Positions 55,179 to 64,000 of a stretch of 64,000 bases of DNA are shown in pieces (positions within the stretch are counted from its first letter, which is position 1; each line of letters begins with the position of its first letter). The notes under the pieces are model-generated. The model worked only from the letters and a program-made list of their open reading frames with translations. It ran no database searches and was not told the DNA's origin. The stretch covers positions 5,987,322 through 6,051,321 of the forward strand of contig NZ_KB235922.1 in assembly GCF_000332195.1 (NCBI RefSeq). Direction: 5' to 3'. Made by a program: the position numbers and the translations under genes. Source of the DNA: Pleurocapsa sp. PCC 7319. GTDB taxonomy: Bacteria > Cyanobacteriota > Cyanobacteriia > Cyanobacteriales > Xenococcaceae.

Positions 55179-57185
55179 TTACATGTTGTCTGGAGGAGAA
55201 AACCGTAATTGATAGTTTAAGCTCAATAGCTTTAACCATAACCCAGGATAGTTTTTTTCTAACCAGGGTTGAGATTGTTTTAACCAACCAGGATACCAAC
55301 CTCCTAGCAATAGATTTCTTAAAGCATCTAAGTTAAAAGCAAAATATGAACCTAGCCAACGCAACATATCTTTGCTTCCTGCCATTTCCCAAATCCAGAC
55401 TAATAGAGCAGGATTTTTACGAGCAGCAATTAACGCCAATCTATTAAAGGTCAACCAGTCAGTACGGTCTTTAATAAACGTATCAGCAACTTCAGGAGGT
55501 TCATCTGCTAATAACCCAAAGAAGGTGTTCAACATGGAGTTAATTCTTTGAGGAGGTAAGGTTTTACCCGTAGGAACCATCATCCCCTTGGAAAACAGCC
55601 AAGTGACCGAAATATTGCTTTGATAAGCTCTAATTTGATTGAGATGTTCTGCGGTCAGTAAATCGTGTTGTAAGGCAGTATGCAACAGGGTCGTTAGTCT
55701 TTCTAGATTACGTACTAAGGAACCAAAACCAGTAAAAATTAAAGGAGATTGTAGAGAAGCGGCATCGCCAATAGCTAGTAGACGATCAAAGGCCACCGTG
55801 CGATCGCGATCGCTGACACTAAAATGACCTGGTATATAACCAAAAGTAGGCTTCTTCCACACCAGTTCTTCTGGATCGCAACGGCGGTATTCTGGCAAAA
55901 TTGTAAAGAAGTCCTCATACATTTCAAGTAGTGAACCGGGGTTATCAGGATGTACCTGATGGTAATGGAAGAGATAGAAAGTCAATTCTTTATTACCCGC
56001 AGGAAATAATTCCCAAATTAATTGTCTTCCTCTAGATATATCGCCATGAGAATTTAAAACATCTCCATAATCTTCATCCCACACTTCAGGAGCAAAACCG
56101 CTTTCAATCACTGCACCGACTGTTGGACAGACACTATCGAATGTACGACCACCATTTAATTGCCAAGCAATGGGGGAAGCAGTGCCCATAGCATCAATTA
56201 ATAATCTGGCTGTTGGCTGTTTGGCTTCATTAGATGGAAGATGAGTTGACTTTACTGTAACTTCGTTATGGGAAACATCGGCACGAACAAATTCTGTTTC
56301 ATCCCAAATATCGCCACCCTCCTGAAGTAATTTATCGCCACAGAAACGCAACAGTTTTTCCGCATCAATTGCCACATTTAATACTTTAGGGGTATGGAGT
56401 ACAGCAGCTTTCAAATGAGGCGGATTGTACCCATCAAAAAACTTACTGTAACCGTCAACATATTCGGCAGCAATAACTGATTCAAATTCTTCGGGAGTAA
56501 ACAAACCCAGATTAATCAAACTCTGAAATTCGTCTCGAGAGATATTCCATTCTCGATTCATTCTGCCAAAAGGTAATCTTTCAATTAACAGTACTCGATA
56601 ACCTTTTTGAGCCATTACTGCCGCATGAATTACCCCGAGAGCACCACCAATATAGATTAGGTCATAATCTGTTCTTTTCTCTGAGGAAGATTGAGAGAAA
56701 TCACTTTTAAAAACTACTTCTTTAGGCTGTTGAGGACGATTGACACTATCGCGCCAACGTTTCTCCCACCAATAAACCCGATTGAGATCGTATTCTCCGT
56801 TAGGCATTTTCTGAAAGAAGTGAACTGTTTGCGGATAATGATCGGCTAAAGCCTCAAAAATCGACTGCTGGGATAAATCAATAGCCGGAGGAACCGGATA
56901 TTCTTGAGGAAATGCCTGGCGAATCTCTGTAATTAACTGTTGCTTAATTTGATCGGCTTGGGCAATTGGCTTATCTCCCCATTGGAAAATTTTTAAATAG
57001 GTAGTGCGCTGTAACTGCCAGACAAAAATCGATAATTCACTTTTAGTTGGGAAATCAAATTGAAGACGAATTCCATTAGGGGTAATACTTTTTGTTCCTA
57101 GTTGAGGTTGCCACTTGTCGTGTAACCAAGCTTCTACCTTGTGTATATCCGGTGTCGGTATTTCTGTATAAAGTATTTCTTTCAT
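55179..57185 (-). CDS. CruA/CruP-family lycopene cyclase-like flavoprotein
   Basis: 668 residues. The FAD-binding beta-alpha-beta start is DYDLIYIGGALGVIHAAVMA followed by RVLLIERLPFGRMNREWNIS, with the RxWNIS motif characteristic of CruA and CruP. Other landmarks are LLIDAMGTASPIAWQL, ELFPAGNKELTFYLFHYHQV, and the C-terminal FAD motif LAIGDAASLQSPLIFTGFGS. An N-terminal 160-residue extension precedes the flavin domain. CruA cyclises lycopene to beta-carotene in many cyanobacteria; CruP is a related paralogue with a photoprotective role. Sequence length slightly favours CruA, but I cannot separate the two without alignment. Confidence 0.83.
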   Translation of the reverse strand: MKEILYTEIPTPDIHKVEAWLHDKWQPQLGTKSITPNGIRLQFDFPTKSELSIFVWQLQRTTYLKIFQWGDKPIAQADQIKQQLITEIRQAFPQEYPVPPAIDLSQQSIFEALADHYPQTVHFFQKMPNGEYDLNRVYWWEKRWRDSVNRPQQPKEVVFKSDFSQSSSEKRTDYDLIYIGGALGVIHAAVMAQKGYRVLLIERLPFGRMNREWNISRDEFQSLINLGLFTPEEFESVIAAEYVDGYSKFFDGYNPPHLKAAVLHTPKVLNVAIDAEKLLRFCGDKLLQEGGDIWDETEFVRADVSHNEVTVKSTHLPSNEAKQPTARLLIDAMGTASPIAWQLNGGRTFDSVCPTVGAVIESGFAPEVWDEDYGDVLNSHGDISRGRQLIWELFPAGNKELTFYLFHYHQVHPDNPGSLLEMYEDFFTILPEYRRCDPEELVWKKPTFGYIPGHFSVSDRDRTVAFDRLLAIGDAASLQSPLIFTGFGSLVRNLERLTTLLHTALQHDLLTAEHLNQIRAYQSNISVTWLFSKGMMVPTGKTLPPQRINSMLNTFFGLLADEPPEVADTFIKDRTDWLTFNRLALIAARKNPALLVWIWEMAGSKDMLRWLGSYFAFNLDALRNLLLGGWYPGWLKQSQPWLEKNYPGLWLKLLSLNYQLRFSPPDNM

Positions 57186-57340
57186 GTAGGAAATTATTAA
57201 TTTATTCTTAAGAAGTCTAAAAAGTAAGTTAAATTGATTGGCAATAAGCTACACTGTCGAGGCAATTGGACTTTGCTTCTAACTTCAAGTAGAGTTCGGT
57301 ACAGAAGTATCAGTAACCCTCCACACACATAACTCTATCC

Positions 57341-57592
57341 ATGGATTATCCCATTCCCGCTAACACAGAAGAAATATTGGCACTAAGAAAAAACTCCGTC
57401 AATGAAGAAATTATTGCTACGGCGATCGCTGGTGTCGTTCAAATAGCCCGTCAACAAGGGCAATCATTAGATGAATTAACTGAGGGTATTCTGCAAGACG
57501 ATCGTGTTCTAGATCTTGACCGACGCAAGTGGTTAAGTGAGTTAATCGCCCAAGCTTGGCTAATGCTTCCCTCAAGAAAAGAAGAGACTTAA
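57341..57592 (+). CDS. Small hypothetical protein
   Basis: 83 residues, helical, acidic, no membrane segment: IPANTEEILALRKNSVNEEI, ATAIAGVVQIARQQGQSLDE, LTEGILQDDRVLDLDRRKWL. Not recognised. Convergent with the permease gene, stops 11 bases apart. Confidence 0.6.
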   Translation: MDYPIPANTEEILALRKNSVNEEIIATAIAGVVQIARQQGQSLDELTEGILQDDRVLDLDRRKWLSELIAQAWLMLPSRKEET

Positions 57593-57602
57593 TACCGATC
57601 AT

Positions 57603-58484
57603 TCAGGCACGAACTTTTTTCAACAGTAATGAGGTAATACCGACAGCCAAGATTAACAGCAGAAAAGTTACTACTACTAAAGCTGCCCCATAACCAAAGT
57701 CTAAATAGCGCATTACTGTTGAGTAAATATAAATTGACACCGTTTCTGTTGAACCGGCGGGACCACCTCCAGTCATTACCTGTACCAAATCAAAAACGCC
57801 AAATGATTGAGCAAACCTAAATAATAAAGCGATTAATATTTGAGGCATCAATAAGGGTAAAGTAATCTGACTAAAACTCTGCCAGGGACTCGCTCCATCC
57901 ATAGCATGAGCTTCGTATAAGTCCTGTGAGATCGATTGCAAACCAGCTAGCAAAATAATACTGATAAAGGGGGTTGTTTTCCAAACATCAGCAACTATTA
58001 AAGCAGTCATCGCTAAAGCAGGTGTTCCCAACCAATTAATCCCTGTATCAATTAATCCCAGACGACTCAATAAATCATTAACTACGCCGTATTGATCGTT
58101 AAAGATCCAAGCCCAGGCTAAGCCCATAATGGCAGTAGGTAAAGCCCAGGGGATAATGGCAATTGTCCGTACAACGCCTCGACCAAAAAATGATTTATTC
58201 AAGACTAAAGCAATACCCAAACCAAATACCAGCTCTAAACCAACGCTAATCGCCGTAAAGACAGAAGTATTAAACAAACTTTGCCAAAATCTGCCGTCTC
58301 CCAGCATTCTTTGATAATTACCAAGATAAGCCAACTCTGGTTTTAGTTGCGTCCCCAAGTTTTCCGTAAACCAACTCAGCCAGAATGCTCTGGCAATGGG
58401 ATAAATGAATACTAAACCTAAAATTAATAAAGCTGGGAATAATAATAGCCAGCCTGTTAATTTTTCTTGTTTATTAATAACCAT
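57603..58484 (-). CDS. ABC sugar transporter permease (MalF/UgpA type)
   Basis: 293 residues with six membrane helices (for example WLLLFPALLILGLVFIYPIA at the start and VVTFLLLILAVGITSLLL at the end). The EAA loop that contacts the ATPase is YEAHAMDGASPWQSFSQITL followed by PLLMPQI. Follows the solute-binding protein gene by 68 bases. A second permease (MalG-like) and ATPase are absent, so they must be elsewhere, as is common for the cyanobacterial glucosylglycerol/sucrose/trehalose (Ggt-like) systems. Substrate inferred only. Confidence 0.9.
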   Translation of the reverse strand: MVINKQEKLTGWLLLFPALLILGLVFIYPIARAFWLSWFTENLGTQLKPELAYLGNYQRMLGDGRFWQSLFNTSVFTAISVGLELVFGLGIALVLNKSFFGRGVVRTIAIIPWALPTAIMGLAWAWIFNDQYGVVNDLLSRLGLIDTGINWLGTPALAMTALIVADVWKTTPFISIILLAGLQSISQDLYEAHAMDGASPWQSFSQITLPLLMPQILIALLFRFAQSFGVFDLVQVMTGGGPAGSTETVSIYIYSTVMRYLDFGYGAALVVVTFLLLILAVGITSLLLKKVRA

Positions 58485-58552
58485 TTAATATGACTCTTTA
58501 AAATTCATAAATTCACATTAGATAAAACTAATTACTTAGTCTGAAATTATAC

Positions 58553-59860
58553 TTATCTTGTCAATAAGCTGCGAGTTTCTTTAGCAGCAGCTTGCATCGC
58601 TTTTTCCGAAGTCATTTTGCCAGTTATCGCAGCACTTAAGTAACGCTGTAAAATATCTGAAGCTTGCGCATATTGAGCAATTGGTGGGCGTAGTGCCGAA
58701 CTTTGTACAACCTTCAAGAGCTTGGGATAGTAACTATATTTGGCAACAATTTCGGGATCATTAAATAAATTGGTTCGACTAGGGACAAAACCAGTTTCTA
58801 AAATAAATTCTCGTTGAGAATCTTCACTGCTAAGAAACTTAATGACCTGCCAAGCTGCGTCGGGATGTTTACTGCTCTGAGATATTCCTAAGCCCCATCC
58901 TCCAAGGCAAGCCCCACTGTTATTCCCTACTGCATGAACCATCGGCTTAATATTATATTTTCCGGCGATGGGAGATTGTAAAGCCAAGCTATATACATAG
59001 GGCCAATTCCTGAGAAAAACTGTTTTGCCATTTTGAAACAACAGACGAGTTTCATCTTCAGCGTAGGTAGTTACTCCAGGTGGAGAAATATTTTTGGTGA
59101 TGGTAGTACGCAGAAAATCAACTGCTTGAACTGCCTTTGGCTCATCTAGTCCAACTTCCAAGGTATCTGGATTGACCCAAAAAGCACCATTACCTGCCAA
59201 GATTTCCACAAACATTGCGGCTAATCCTTCATACTGCTTTCCTTGCCAAACATAACCCCAATCTGCCAAACCCTGCTGTTGCAAATCCTGAGAAATTGTA
59301 AGTAAATCGCTAAAGGTTTCTGGTGGTTCATATCCAGCTTGAGTAAGTAAATCTTGGCGATAGTAGAGCATTCCCGCATCAGAACGAAAAGGAATACGAT
59401 ATAGCTTATCTTGATACATCCCTCCTGCTATATCCCCCTCCAGATACTGTGTTAATTCATCTTCCGATAAACGTTCAGAGACATCTTTCAACCAGCCTGC
59501 TGCGGCAAATTTGGGAGTCCACACTATATCCATGTAAACCAAATCGTAAGGAGAATTACCCAATAAAAATGAGGAAGTATACAAATCTTCAACTTGGTTA
59601 CTGTCGCTGGGAGCTTCGACAATTTGAAATTTAATATCTGAGTGTTGTTGATTAAATTTAGTAACTAAAGGTTGTAACTGCTGAGCTTCATCAGCTCGGA
59701 TCAAAGTTTTGATTGTAATTGGCTGTTGAGTCAAAGCTGGCAAGATAGCGAGCTGAAACGTTAGACCGATAATAGTCGCCAAGACGATTAACAAGCGATT
59801 AATTTTGACAAAGTTGAAGCTACTTTTGAGTAGTTTTTTAACTAGAGGAAAGATAAACAT
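58553..59860 (-). CDS. Extracellular sugar-binding protein of an ABC transporter
   Basis: 435 residues. An N-terminal hydrophobic segment (RLLIVLATIIGLTFQLAILP) exports or anchors the protein. The SBP_bac_1 fold is seen in ADEAQQLQPLVTKFNQQHSD, SPYDLVYMDIVWTPKFAAAG, GMLYYRQDLLTQAGYEPPET, RLLFQNGKTVFLRNWPYVYS, ACLGGWGLGISQSSKHPDAA. Related to trehalose/maltose and glucosylglycerol (GgtB-like) binding proteins. Upstream of its permease, same strand, so a small operon. Confidence 0.9.
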   Translation of the reverse strand: MFIFPLVKKLLKSSFNFVKINRLLIVLATIIGLTFQLAILPALTQQPITIKTLIRADEAQQLQPLVTKFNQQHSDIKFQIVEAPSDSNQVEDLYTSSFLLGNSPYDLVYMDIVWTPKFAAAGWLKDVSERLSEDELTQYLEGDIAGGMYQDKLYRIPFRSDAGMLYYRQDLLTQAGYEPPETFSDLLTISQDLQQQGLADWGYVWQGKQYEGLAAMFVEILAGNGAFWVNPDTLEVGLDEPKAVQAVDFLRTTITKNISPPGVTTYAEDETRLLFQNGKTVFLRNWPYVYSLALQSPIAGKYNIKPMVHAVGNNSGACLGGWGLGISQSSKHPDAAWQVIKFLSSEDSQREFILETGFVPSRTNLFNDPEIVAKYSYYPKLLKVVQSSALRPPIAQYAQASDILQRYLSAAITGKMTSEKAMQAAAKETRSLLTR

Positions 59861-60395
59861 TATTTATATTAAGCAAGTCAACTGATTAACAGTTATGTAG
59901 AAATTAAGAATTTAATCCTTTTGCTTACTCTACATTAAGATTTCTAATAAATATAATTAAGGCTTAATCTACGGAAGACTTAAGTGTATACAACTATAAA
60001 ATATTTTCTGGCAATTACTAAAATTCAGTATTTACACGAATGCATCGAAAATGCTAAAGAAGTAAGATTTGATAGTGAAAAAAAGGCTACCTCTTATTTT
60101 AATAACTATATCGCAGTTCTCTAAATTAATTCCTCTTGCTCTATAACCCCACTTCCCAAAAACAGAGTGGGGTTTTTTGTTGAGATTAAAATTTCCACTT
60201 TATTGTTAGGGTGTTGTAAACAGAAGTATACAAGTTAGTAAACCGCAAAATTAACATTACCCTTAAAAATGGGCTATACTTTACCATTGACAAAGTTAAC
60301 AGTGGCTTGTTGTGTTTTTGCAGCATATTTACTGTTAGCAACCATAAGGTTGAAAAGTTGAGGAGGGGGTTATTCCTGAACAGCTAAACCTGACA
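59861..60395. other. Intergenic region, possible small RNA
   Basis: 535 bases without an ORF. A plus-strand intrinsic terminator lies at 60145-60181, but the nearest upstream plus-strand gene ends 2.5 kb away, so a small RNA may be transcribed from the 59.9-60.18 kb stretch. The part from 60181 on is presumably the STAS gene promoter and leader. Confidence 0.4.
60145..60181 (+). terminator. Strong intrinsic terminator without an upstream plus-strand gene
   Basis: AACCCCACT (60145-60153), 12-base loop, AGTGGGGTT (60166-60174), then TTTTGTTG. A perfect 9-bp GC-rich stem with a U tract on the plus strand only; the minus strand has no U tract after the stem. Confidence 0.85.
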
Positions 60396-60737
60396 GTGAG
60401 CTTAAGAGGCACTCGAGAAGTCAGGGAAAACTATCAAATATTTCGTCTTACTGGATTACTAGATGCCTTTTCTGAACCAGCATTTCGTAAAGTCATTGGT
60501 AATTGTATTGACGAGGGACCAAAAAACCTAATTTTGGTTCTTGCACAAATTGATTTTATCGACAGTTCTGGTTTGGGAGCTTTGGTGCAACTTGTGAAAA
60601 AGGCACAAACTGGAGGTGGTAGTTTGCAGGTTGTCACCAACCCGCGAGTTACACAAACCGTAAAGCTAGTTCGTCTAGAGAAGTTTCTTTCTCTCCAGCC
60701 TTCTGTTGAAGTTGCACTAGAAAATCTTAAACAATAA
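60396..60737 (+). CDS. STAS-domain anti-sigma factor antagonist
   Basis: 113 residues from GTG 60396. The STAS fold includes VRENYQIFRLTGLLDAFSEP, EEGPKNLI-type strand (DEGPKNLILVL) and the phosphorylatable serine in IDFIDSSGLGALVQLVKKAQ, then the conserved LVRLEKFLSLQPSVEVALEN. It would bind an anti-sigma factor/kinase of the RsbW/SpoIIAB type. Start is uncertain: a strong SD (AGGAGG at 60361-60366) lies 5 bases before an in-frame ATT at 60372, while it is 29 bases from the GTG. An ATT start would add 8 residues. The frame between them is open. Confidence 0.88.
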   Translation: MSLRGTREVRENYQIFRLTGLLDAFSEPAFRKVIGNCIDEGPKNLILVLAQIDFIDSSGLGALVQLVKKAQTGGGSLQVVTNPRVTQTVKLVRLEKFLSLQPSVEVALENLKQ

Positions 60738-60841
60738 CGTCCTACTTGGATGTGAATTTATCAGAGCAAGATAAAAATTATCATGCGCCAACAGACACGG
60801 CTCGAACTTATTCAAACTTCAGAGTTCTGGTAGATTTGACT

Positions 60842-61228
60842 ATGACCAATCAGTTATCTCAAATTGAAAGGTTATCGCCGATCGCCTTAGCATATATTGG
60901 AGATGCAGTATATGAACTATTTGTTCGCACTAACCTTTTAATGCCTCCGAAGAGAATGGCTGATTACCACAGTCAAGTTGTGACCCAAGTTCGAGCCGAG
61001 AGTCAGGCGGTTCATTTATCGTTTTTATTACCTTATTTAACCGATTCGGAAAAAGAAATTTTACGTCGTGGGCGTAATGCTTGTGTCAGCAAGCCCAGTC
61101 GTTTGTCACGCCACACTTATCAGCAAGCAACTGGCTTAGAAGCCTTAATTGGCTATCTTCATCTAACCAATCCAGAGCGTTTACAAGAGTTGTTAGCCAA
61201 ATTGGATTTTGGCTTGATTGACAATTGA
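60842..61228 (+). CDS. mrnC: Mini-ribonuclease 3
   Basis: RNase III catalytic domain without a double-stranded RNA-binding domain; matures 23S rRNA ends. 128 residues from ATG 60842. Catalytic pattern ALAYIGDAVYELFVRTNLLM with Asp and Glu, then RRGRNACVSKPSRLSRHTYQ and QATGLEALIGYLHLT. The frame extends upstream to TTG 60746, adding 32 residues that look unconserved and polar; the family is usually 125-145 residues, so I take the ATG. Close to rlmB, the following gene, which is on the same strand. Confidence 0.9.
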   Translation: MTNQLSQIERLSPIALAYIGDAVYELFVRTNLLMPPKRMADYHSQVVTQVRAESQAVHLSFLLPYLTDSEKEILRRGRNACVSKPSRLSRHTYQQATGLEALIGYLHLTNPERLQELLAKLDFGLIDN

Positions 61229-61278
61229 TCGGGGAAAATAGACAATGAGCTTTCCTTCCAGTATCAAGCTTAAAATTA

Positions 61279-62106
61279 ATGAAACCTAAGTATTCATATA
61301 ATCGGCAGCCCAAAAAAATCATACAGAAAAGTAAGTCTCCTCCCGGGGAGACTTCTCCCCAAAATAAAGCAGAAATTGATTTAACTTACGGTCGTCATCC
61401 AGTTTTAGCTGCACTAAAAAGCGATCGCCAAATTAATCGGATTTGGGTGACAGGAAAATTACTTGGTCATGGGCAATTTTATCCCTTAATTAAAGAAGCT
61501 AAGGCTAACGGCACAATTATTGATGAGGTGGATTCTCGCCGTCTCTCCCAGTTAACTCAAGGAGGCAACCATCAAGGAATTGCGATTCAAGTTGCTCCTT
61601 ACTCTTACTGGGATTTAACCGACTTAATTAATCGAGCCAAACAAACACCTGATCCTGTGATCGTCATTGCTGACGGAATCGAAGATCCTCACAACTTAGG
61701 GGCAATTATACGTACGGCGGAAGCTTTAGGAGTTCAAGGATTAGTTATTCCCCAACGTAGAGCAGTTGGTGTTACTTCAACAGTCATGAAAGTAGCCGCA
61801 GGTGCATTAGAAAATATGGCGATCGCCAGAGTGATTAATTTAAACCAAGCAATTACTAAGCTTAAAGAAGCAGGTTTTTGGATTTATGGCACTACTGCCG
61901 ATACCGATAAGCTTCTACACGAAACTAATTTCAGTGGTGCGGTAGGTTTAGTAGTCGGTTCAGAAGGCAAAGGTTTAAGCCAGTTAACCGAGAAAAATTG
62001 CGATCAGCTAGTAGCAATTCCTTTAGTGGGGAAAACCCCCAGTCTTAATGCTTCCGTCGCCACTGCGATCGCACTTTATGAAGTATTTCGGCAAAGACAA
62101 TTTTGA
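61279..62106 (+). CDS. rlmB: 23S rRNA (guanosine-2'-O-)-methyltransferase, SpoU/TrmH family
   Basis: 275 residues. A basic N-terminus ([12 protein letters not shown]) precedes the RNA-substrate-binding domain ([20 protein letters not shown]), and the SpoU methyltransferase knot follows: motif 1 [20 protein letters not shown], motif 2 [20 protein letters not shown], motif 3 [20 protein letters not shown]. It methylates a guanosine of 23S rRNA (RlmB-type). Follows mini-RNase III on the same strand, both acting on 23S rRNA. Confidence 0.9.
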   Translation: MKPKYSYNRQPKKIIQKSKSPPGETSPQNKAEIDLTYGRHPVLAALKSDRQINRIWVTGKLLGHGQFYPLIKEAKANGTIIDEVDSRRLSQLTQGGNHQGIAIQVAPYSYWDLTDLINRAKQTPDPVIVIADGIEDPHNLGAIIRTAEALGVQGLVIPQRRAVGVTSTVMKVAAGALENMAIARVINLNQAITKLKEAGFWIYGTTADTDKLLHETNFSGAVGLVVGSEGKGLSQLTEKNCDQLVAIPLVGKTPSLNASVATAIALYEVFRQRQF

Positions 62107-62123
62107 TTACTGATTACTGATCT

Positions 62124-62939
62124 TTATTCTTTCCCAAACCTAAATTGATCGAGCCATTTTTGGATATCTGCTAAAACTAAGTCAGGAATTTCCCAAGGGA
62201 AGAGATGGGCGACTTGGGGATAATTTTTATATTGACAATTTTTAAGATGTTGGGCAGTTTTTTGACTAGAGTAAGCAGTGATATGGCGATCGCATTCTGC
62301 CGATAACATTAAACAAGGAATATTTATTCGATGTAAATCATCTAGGCGATTATAACCCTGTCTAATTGCTGTTGATAAAGCTGTATTTGCTGCCTTGGAA
62401 GTTTGCCAATAAGCAGGAGTTCCTTCTTTAGCTAAATAATGATAGGACTCAGGACTATGATGACTAACTAAATAACGGAAAAGCGATCGCTTACCAAAAG
62501 TATTAATATTCCACTGCCAACCAGGTTTTAGATAATTAATTATGCCCCCGATACCAGTAAACAATAAATCCTGTCTAGTCGGCCTAGGATGACTACTAAG
62601 GGGATGGGCAGCAGTGGCGATTAAAACCATTCCACTGAACCTTTTTGAGTCTGCCAGGGCTAATTCCATCGCGATAATACCCCCTAATGACCAACCCAAC
62701 AGCAAACAACGATCAATTTGATGTTTATCTAGTAAAGTTGTGAGATCATTTATATGTTCCCGCATTTCAAAATTTTGCTGACATTGACTTTTTCCATAGC
62801 CACGCAAATCGGGAGCAATAGTCTGATATTTCTGGGAAAGATAATTAGTAAATACAGACATACTAGCAGCAGAACCAGGATGACCATGTAAGCAGAGAAT
62901 GGGAAACCCTTGTCCTTTGATTTTCGTATTTAGATCCAT
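62124..62939 (-). CDS. Alpha/beta hydrolase
   Basis: 271 residues. LCLHGHPGSAASM, APDLRGYGKSQ, nucleophile elbow GWSLGG (Ser), acidic residue in LSAECDRHITAYS, and His in VAHLFPWEIPDLV. Similar to proline iminopeptidase/haloalkane-dehalogenase-type hydrolases; substrate unknown. Convergent with rlmB, 17 bases apart. Confidence 0.85.
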   Translation of the reverse strand: MDLNTKIKGQGFPILCLHGHPGSAASMSVFTNYLSQKYQTIAPDLRGYGKSQCQQNFEMREHINDLTTLLDKHQIDRCLLLGWSLGGIIAMELALADSKRFSGMVLIATAAHPLSSHPRPTRQDLLFTGIGGIINYLKPGWQWNINTFGKRSLFRYLVSHHSPESYHYLAKEGTPAYWQTSKAANTALSTAIRQGYNRLDDLHRINIPCLMLSAECDRHITAYSSQKTAQHLKNCQYKNYPQVAHLFPWEIPDLVLADIQKWLDQFRFGKE

Positions 62940-62964
62940 AAATTTAATTTTAATTTTAGTCTAA

Positions 62965-63342
62965 TCACTTTAAGGAACTTAAACCTTCAATGCGATCGCA
63001 AACTACATCAAAATTATGTAAGACCTCATCATTAGTAAAGCGAATCACCATCAAACCATAACCTTCAAGAATATTAGTTCTTTTTGCATCATAAAACTGT
63101 CCCGCTTCGGTAAAATGAGAAGCTCCATCAACTTCAATCACCAACTTCAACGCAGCACAATAAAAATCCACAATAAAATATGCGATCGGTCTTTGTCTCA
63201 ACACCCTAAACTTAAAACTTCTCAGATAGCCATACCAAAGTTTTCTCTCTGCTGGGGTCATATTCTTCCGCAATTTTCTAGCTTTTTCTACCAAATTAGA
63301 ATTATAGGGAAGATGAAAACTATTCAAGTTGCGATCGCGCAT
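62965..63342 (-). CDS. DUF559 / Vsr-like endonuclease domain protein
   Basis: 125 residues. Pattern LRKNMTPAERKLWYGYLRSF, FRVLRQRPIAYFIVDFYC, LKLVIEVDGASHF, TNILEGYGLMVIRFTNDEVL: the PD-(D/E)XK nuclease-like core with D in VDFYC and E-x-D in VIEVDG. The family is related to very-short-patch repair nucleases and is often carried by mobile DNA in cyanobacteria. Just upstream is a palindromic repeat region. Confidence 0.85.
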   Translation of the reverse strand: MRDRNLNSFHLPYNSNLVEKARKLRKNMTPAERKLWYGYLRSFKFRVLRQRPIAYFIVDFYCAALKLVIEVDGASHFTEAGQFYDAKRTNILEGYGLMVIRFTNDEVLHNFDVVCDRIEGLSSLK

Positions 63343-63449
63343 AATTATTTATTTATGAAGCAGCTGACACTCCTAGGATTCCCTCAAACAGTTAGAAAGC
63401 TTACGAGGATTTTGTCGAGTTTTAATACTTTCTACTCAACGCCTTCTTT

Positions 63450-63538
63450 TCCCCCCTTTATAAGGGGGGCAAGGGGGGATCCCAACCATCAACATCAATC
63501 CAGGATCCCCCTAAATCGCCCTTAACAAGGGGGACTTT
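63450..63538. repeat. GC-rich palindromic repeat element
   Basis: CCCCCCTT-tat-AAGGGGGG (63451-63469) is followed by AGGGGGGATCC (63472-63482), which pairs with GGATCCCCCT at 63503-63512, and the segment ends in GCCCTTAACAAGGGGGAC. GGGGGATC/AACAAGGGGGAC-type palindromic repeats are dispersed in many cyanobacterial genomes. Confidence 0.8.
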
Positions 63539-64000
63539 ATTAGTAAAATTCTGCATAAATCTTGAATGTGAAAAAACACAAATTAAATTTACAAAAAATA
63601 TAGTCAACAACACTGAATTAATTATATTTATCATTCAAAAAATCCGTGCATATACACATCAAACAGATTGCCAAGTATTATCACTATTTTCACTGAATAT
63701 TACTAATGAAACAAGCATTCGTTACTAAGTAATATTGCACCAACTAACATCTGTCTATATGTTTTTTCTTACTGTTAAATACTGATTTCCATGCTCTACT
63801 TAAAATAAAGCAATATTTTACTCAGTTATTAGACCGAAATAGTACTGAAATCATTAAATAAGCTTCATATAAAAAATATAAAAAGAATAGCATAATTACT
63901 AGTTTCAAAATCAATAAATACTGAATAACATTGAACGGTTAATGTTGCGCGGAGTATTTTTAAATAATAAACTTATGGCAATAGATCTAACTAGTACATT
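63539..64000. other. AT-rich right end, no convincing gene
   Basis: 460 bases, very AT-rich, with stops in all frames. An ATG at 63975 opens a frame (MAIDLTST) that continues past the window edge; it could be the start of a gene, but eight codons without a visible ribosome binding site do not support a call. Confidence 0.4.

Noticed and set aside
57603-59860. Complete sugar ABC transporter operon
   Set aside because: Only the binding protein and one permease are present; the second permease and ATPase are missing from the neighbourhood.
63975-64000. Start of a gene at the right edge (MAIDLTST)
   Set aside because: Only eight codons are visible and there is no ribosome binding site, so it cannot be supported.

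Overview
The window is AT-rich cyanobacterial chromosomal DNA. Markers are psbN and psbH in their usual divergent arrangement, rpaB, a panC-cmk fusion, a CCB2/CCB4-type cytochrome b6f assembly factor, an lrtA-type hibernation factor, a CruA/CruP-type lycopene cyclase homologue, a DUF4278 protein, and very frequent GCGATCGC (HIP1) octamers. Several families of short heptameric tandem repeats and palindromic repeats in the gaps suggest a repeat-rich genome. Genus cannot be decided from the sequence alone.

Layout. 1-7.3 kb: purM (cut by the left edge), an RlpA-like protein, panC-cmk, an HNH-like protein beside an orphan Phd-type antitoxin, ruvA and an FAD-linked oxidase. 7.7-13.4 kb: a minus-strand chaperone cluster grpE-dnaK-dnaJ-tusA-rsgA. 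13.6-18.7 kb: the type IV pilus motor genes pilB-pilT-pilC plus one unknown gene. 18.7-25.6 kb: housekeeping genes (hpf/lrtA, lipB, a HAD phosphatase, a flavin reductase, coaE) and small cyanobacterial proteins. 25.8-28 kb: a MocR regulator divergent from a PNPOx-like protein. 28-34 kb: clpB, a small cupin, a zinc-ribbon protein, an alpha/beta hydrolase, psbN, psbH and tatA.

34.1-41.6 kb is the accessory, decaying part. It holds a broken TerB-like gene, a tryptophanase remnant with most of its middle missing, an intact protein with a glutamine-amidotransferase-like triad, a one-hand EF-hand protein overlapping a frameshifted and truncated arginase remnant, and a Uma2 protein. Then two copies of a roughly 100-bp MITE-like element bracket an unusual fusion of a pentameric ligand-gated ion channel with a C-terminal periplasmic solute-binding domain, together with an intact TerB-like paralogue. 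I regard this channel-binding-protein fusion as the most interesting object in the window, with the caveat that its gene appears damaged at both ends.

41.9-64 kb returns to conserved genes: cysH, a class V aminotransferase, the CCB-like factor, rpaB, radA, tRNA-Gly(GCC), a ProA homologue lacking the catalytic cysteine, a DUF427 protein, a REC-PAS-GGDEF-EAL signalling protein, a membrane-anchored branched-chain-type binding protein, the CruA/CruP homologue, half of a sugar ABC transporter, a STAS anti-sigma antagonist, mini-RNase III, rlmB, a hydrolase and a DUF559 protein. The right end is a palindromic repeat followed by AT-rich DNA without a convincing gene.
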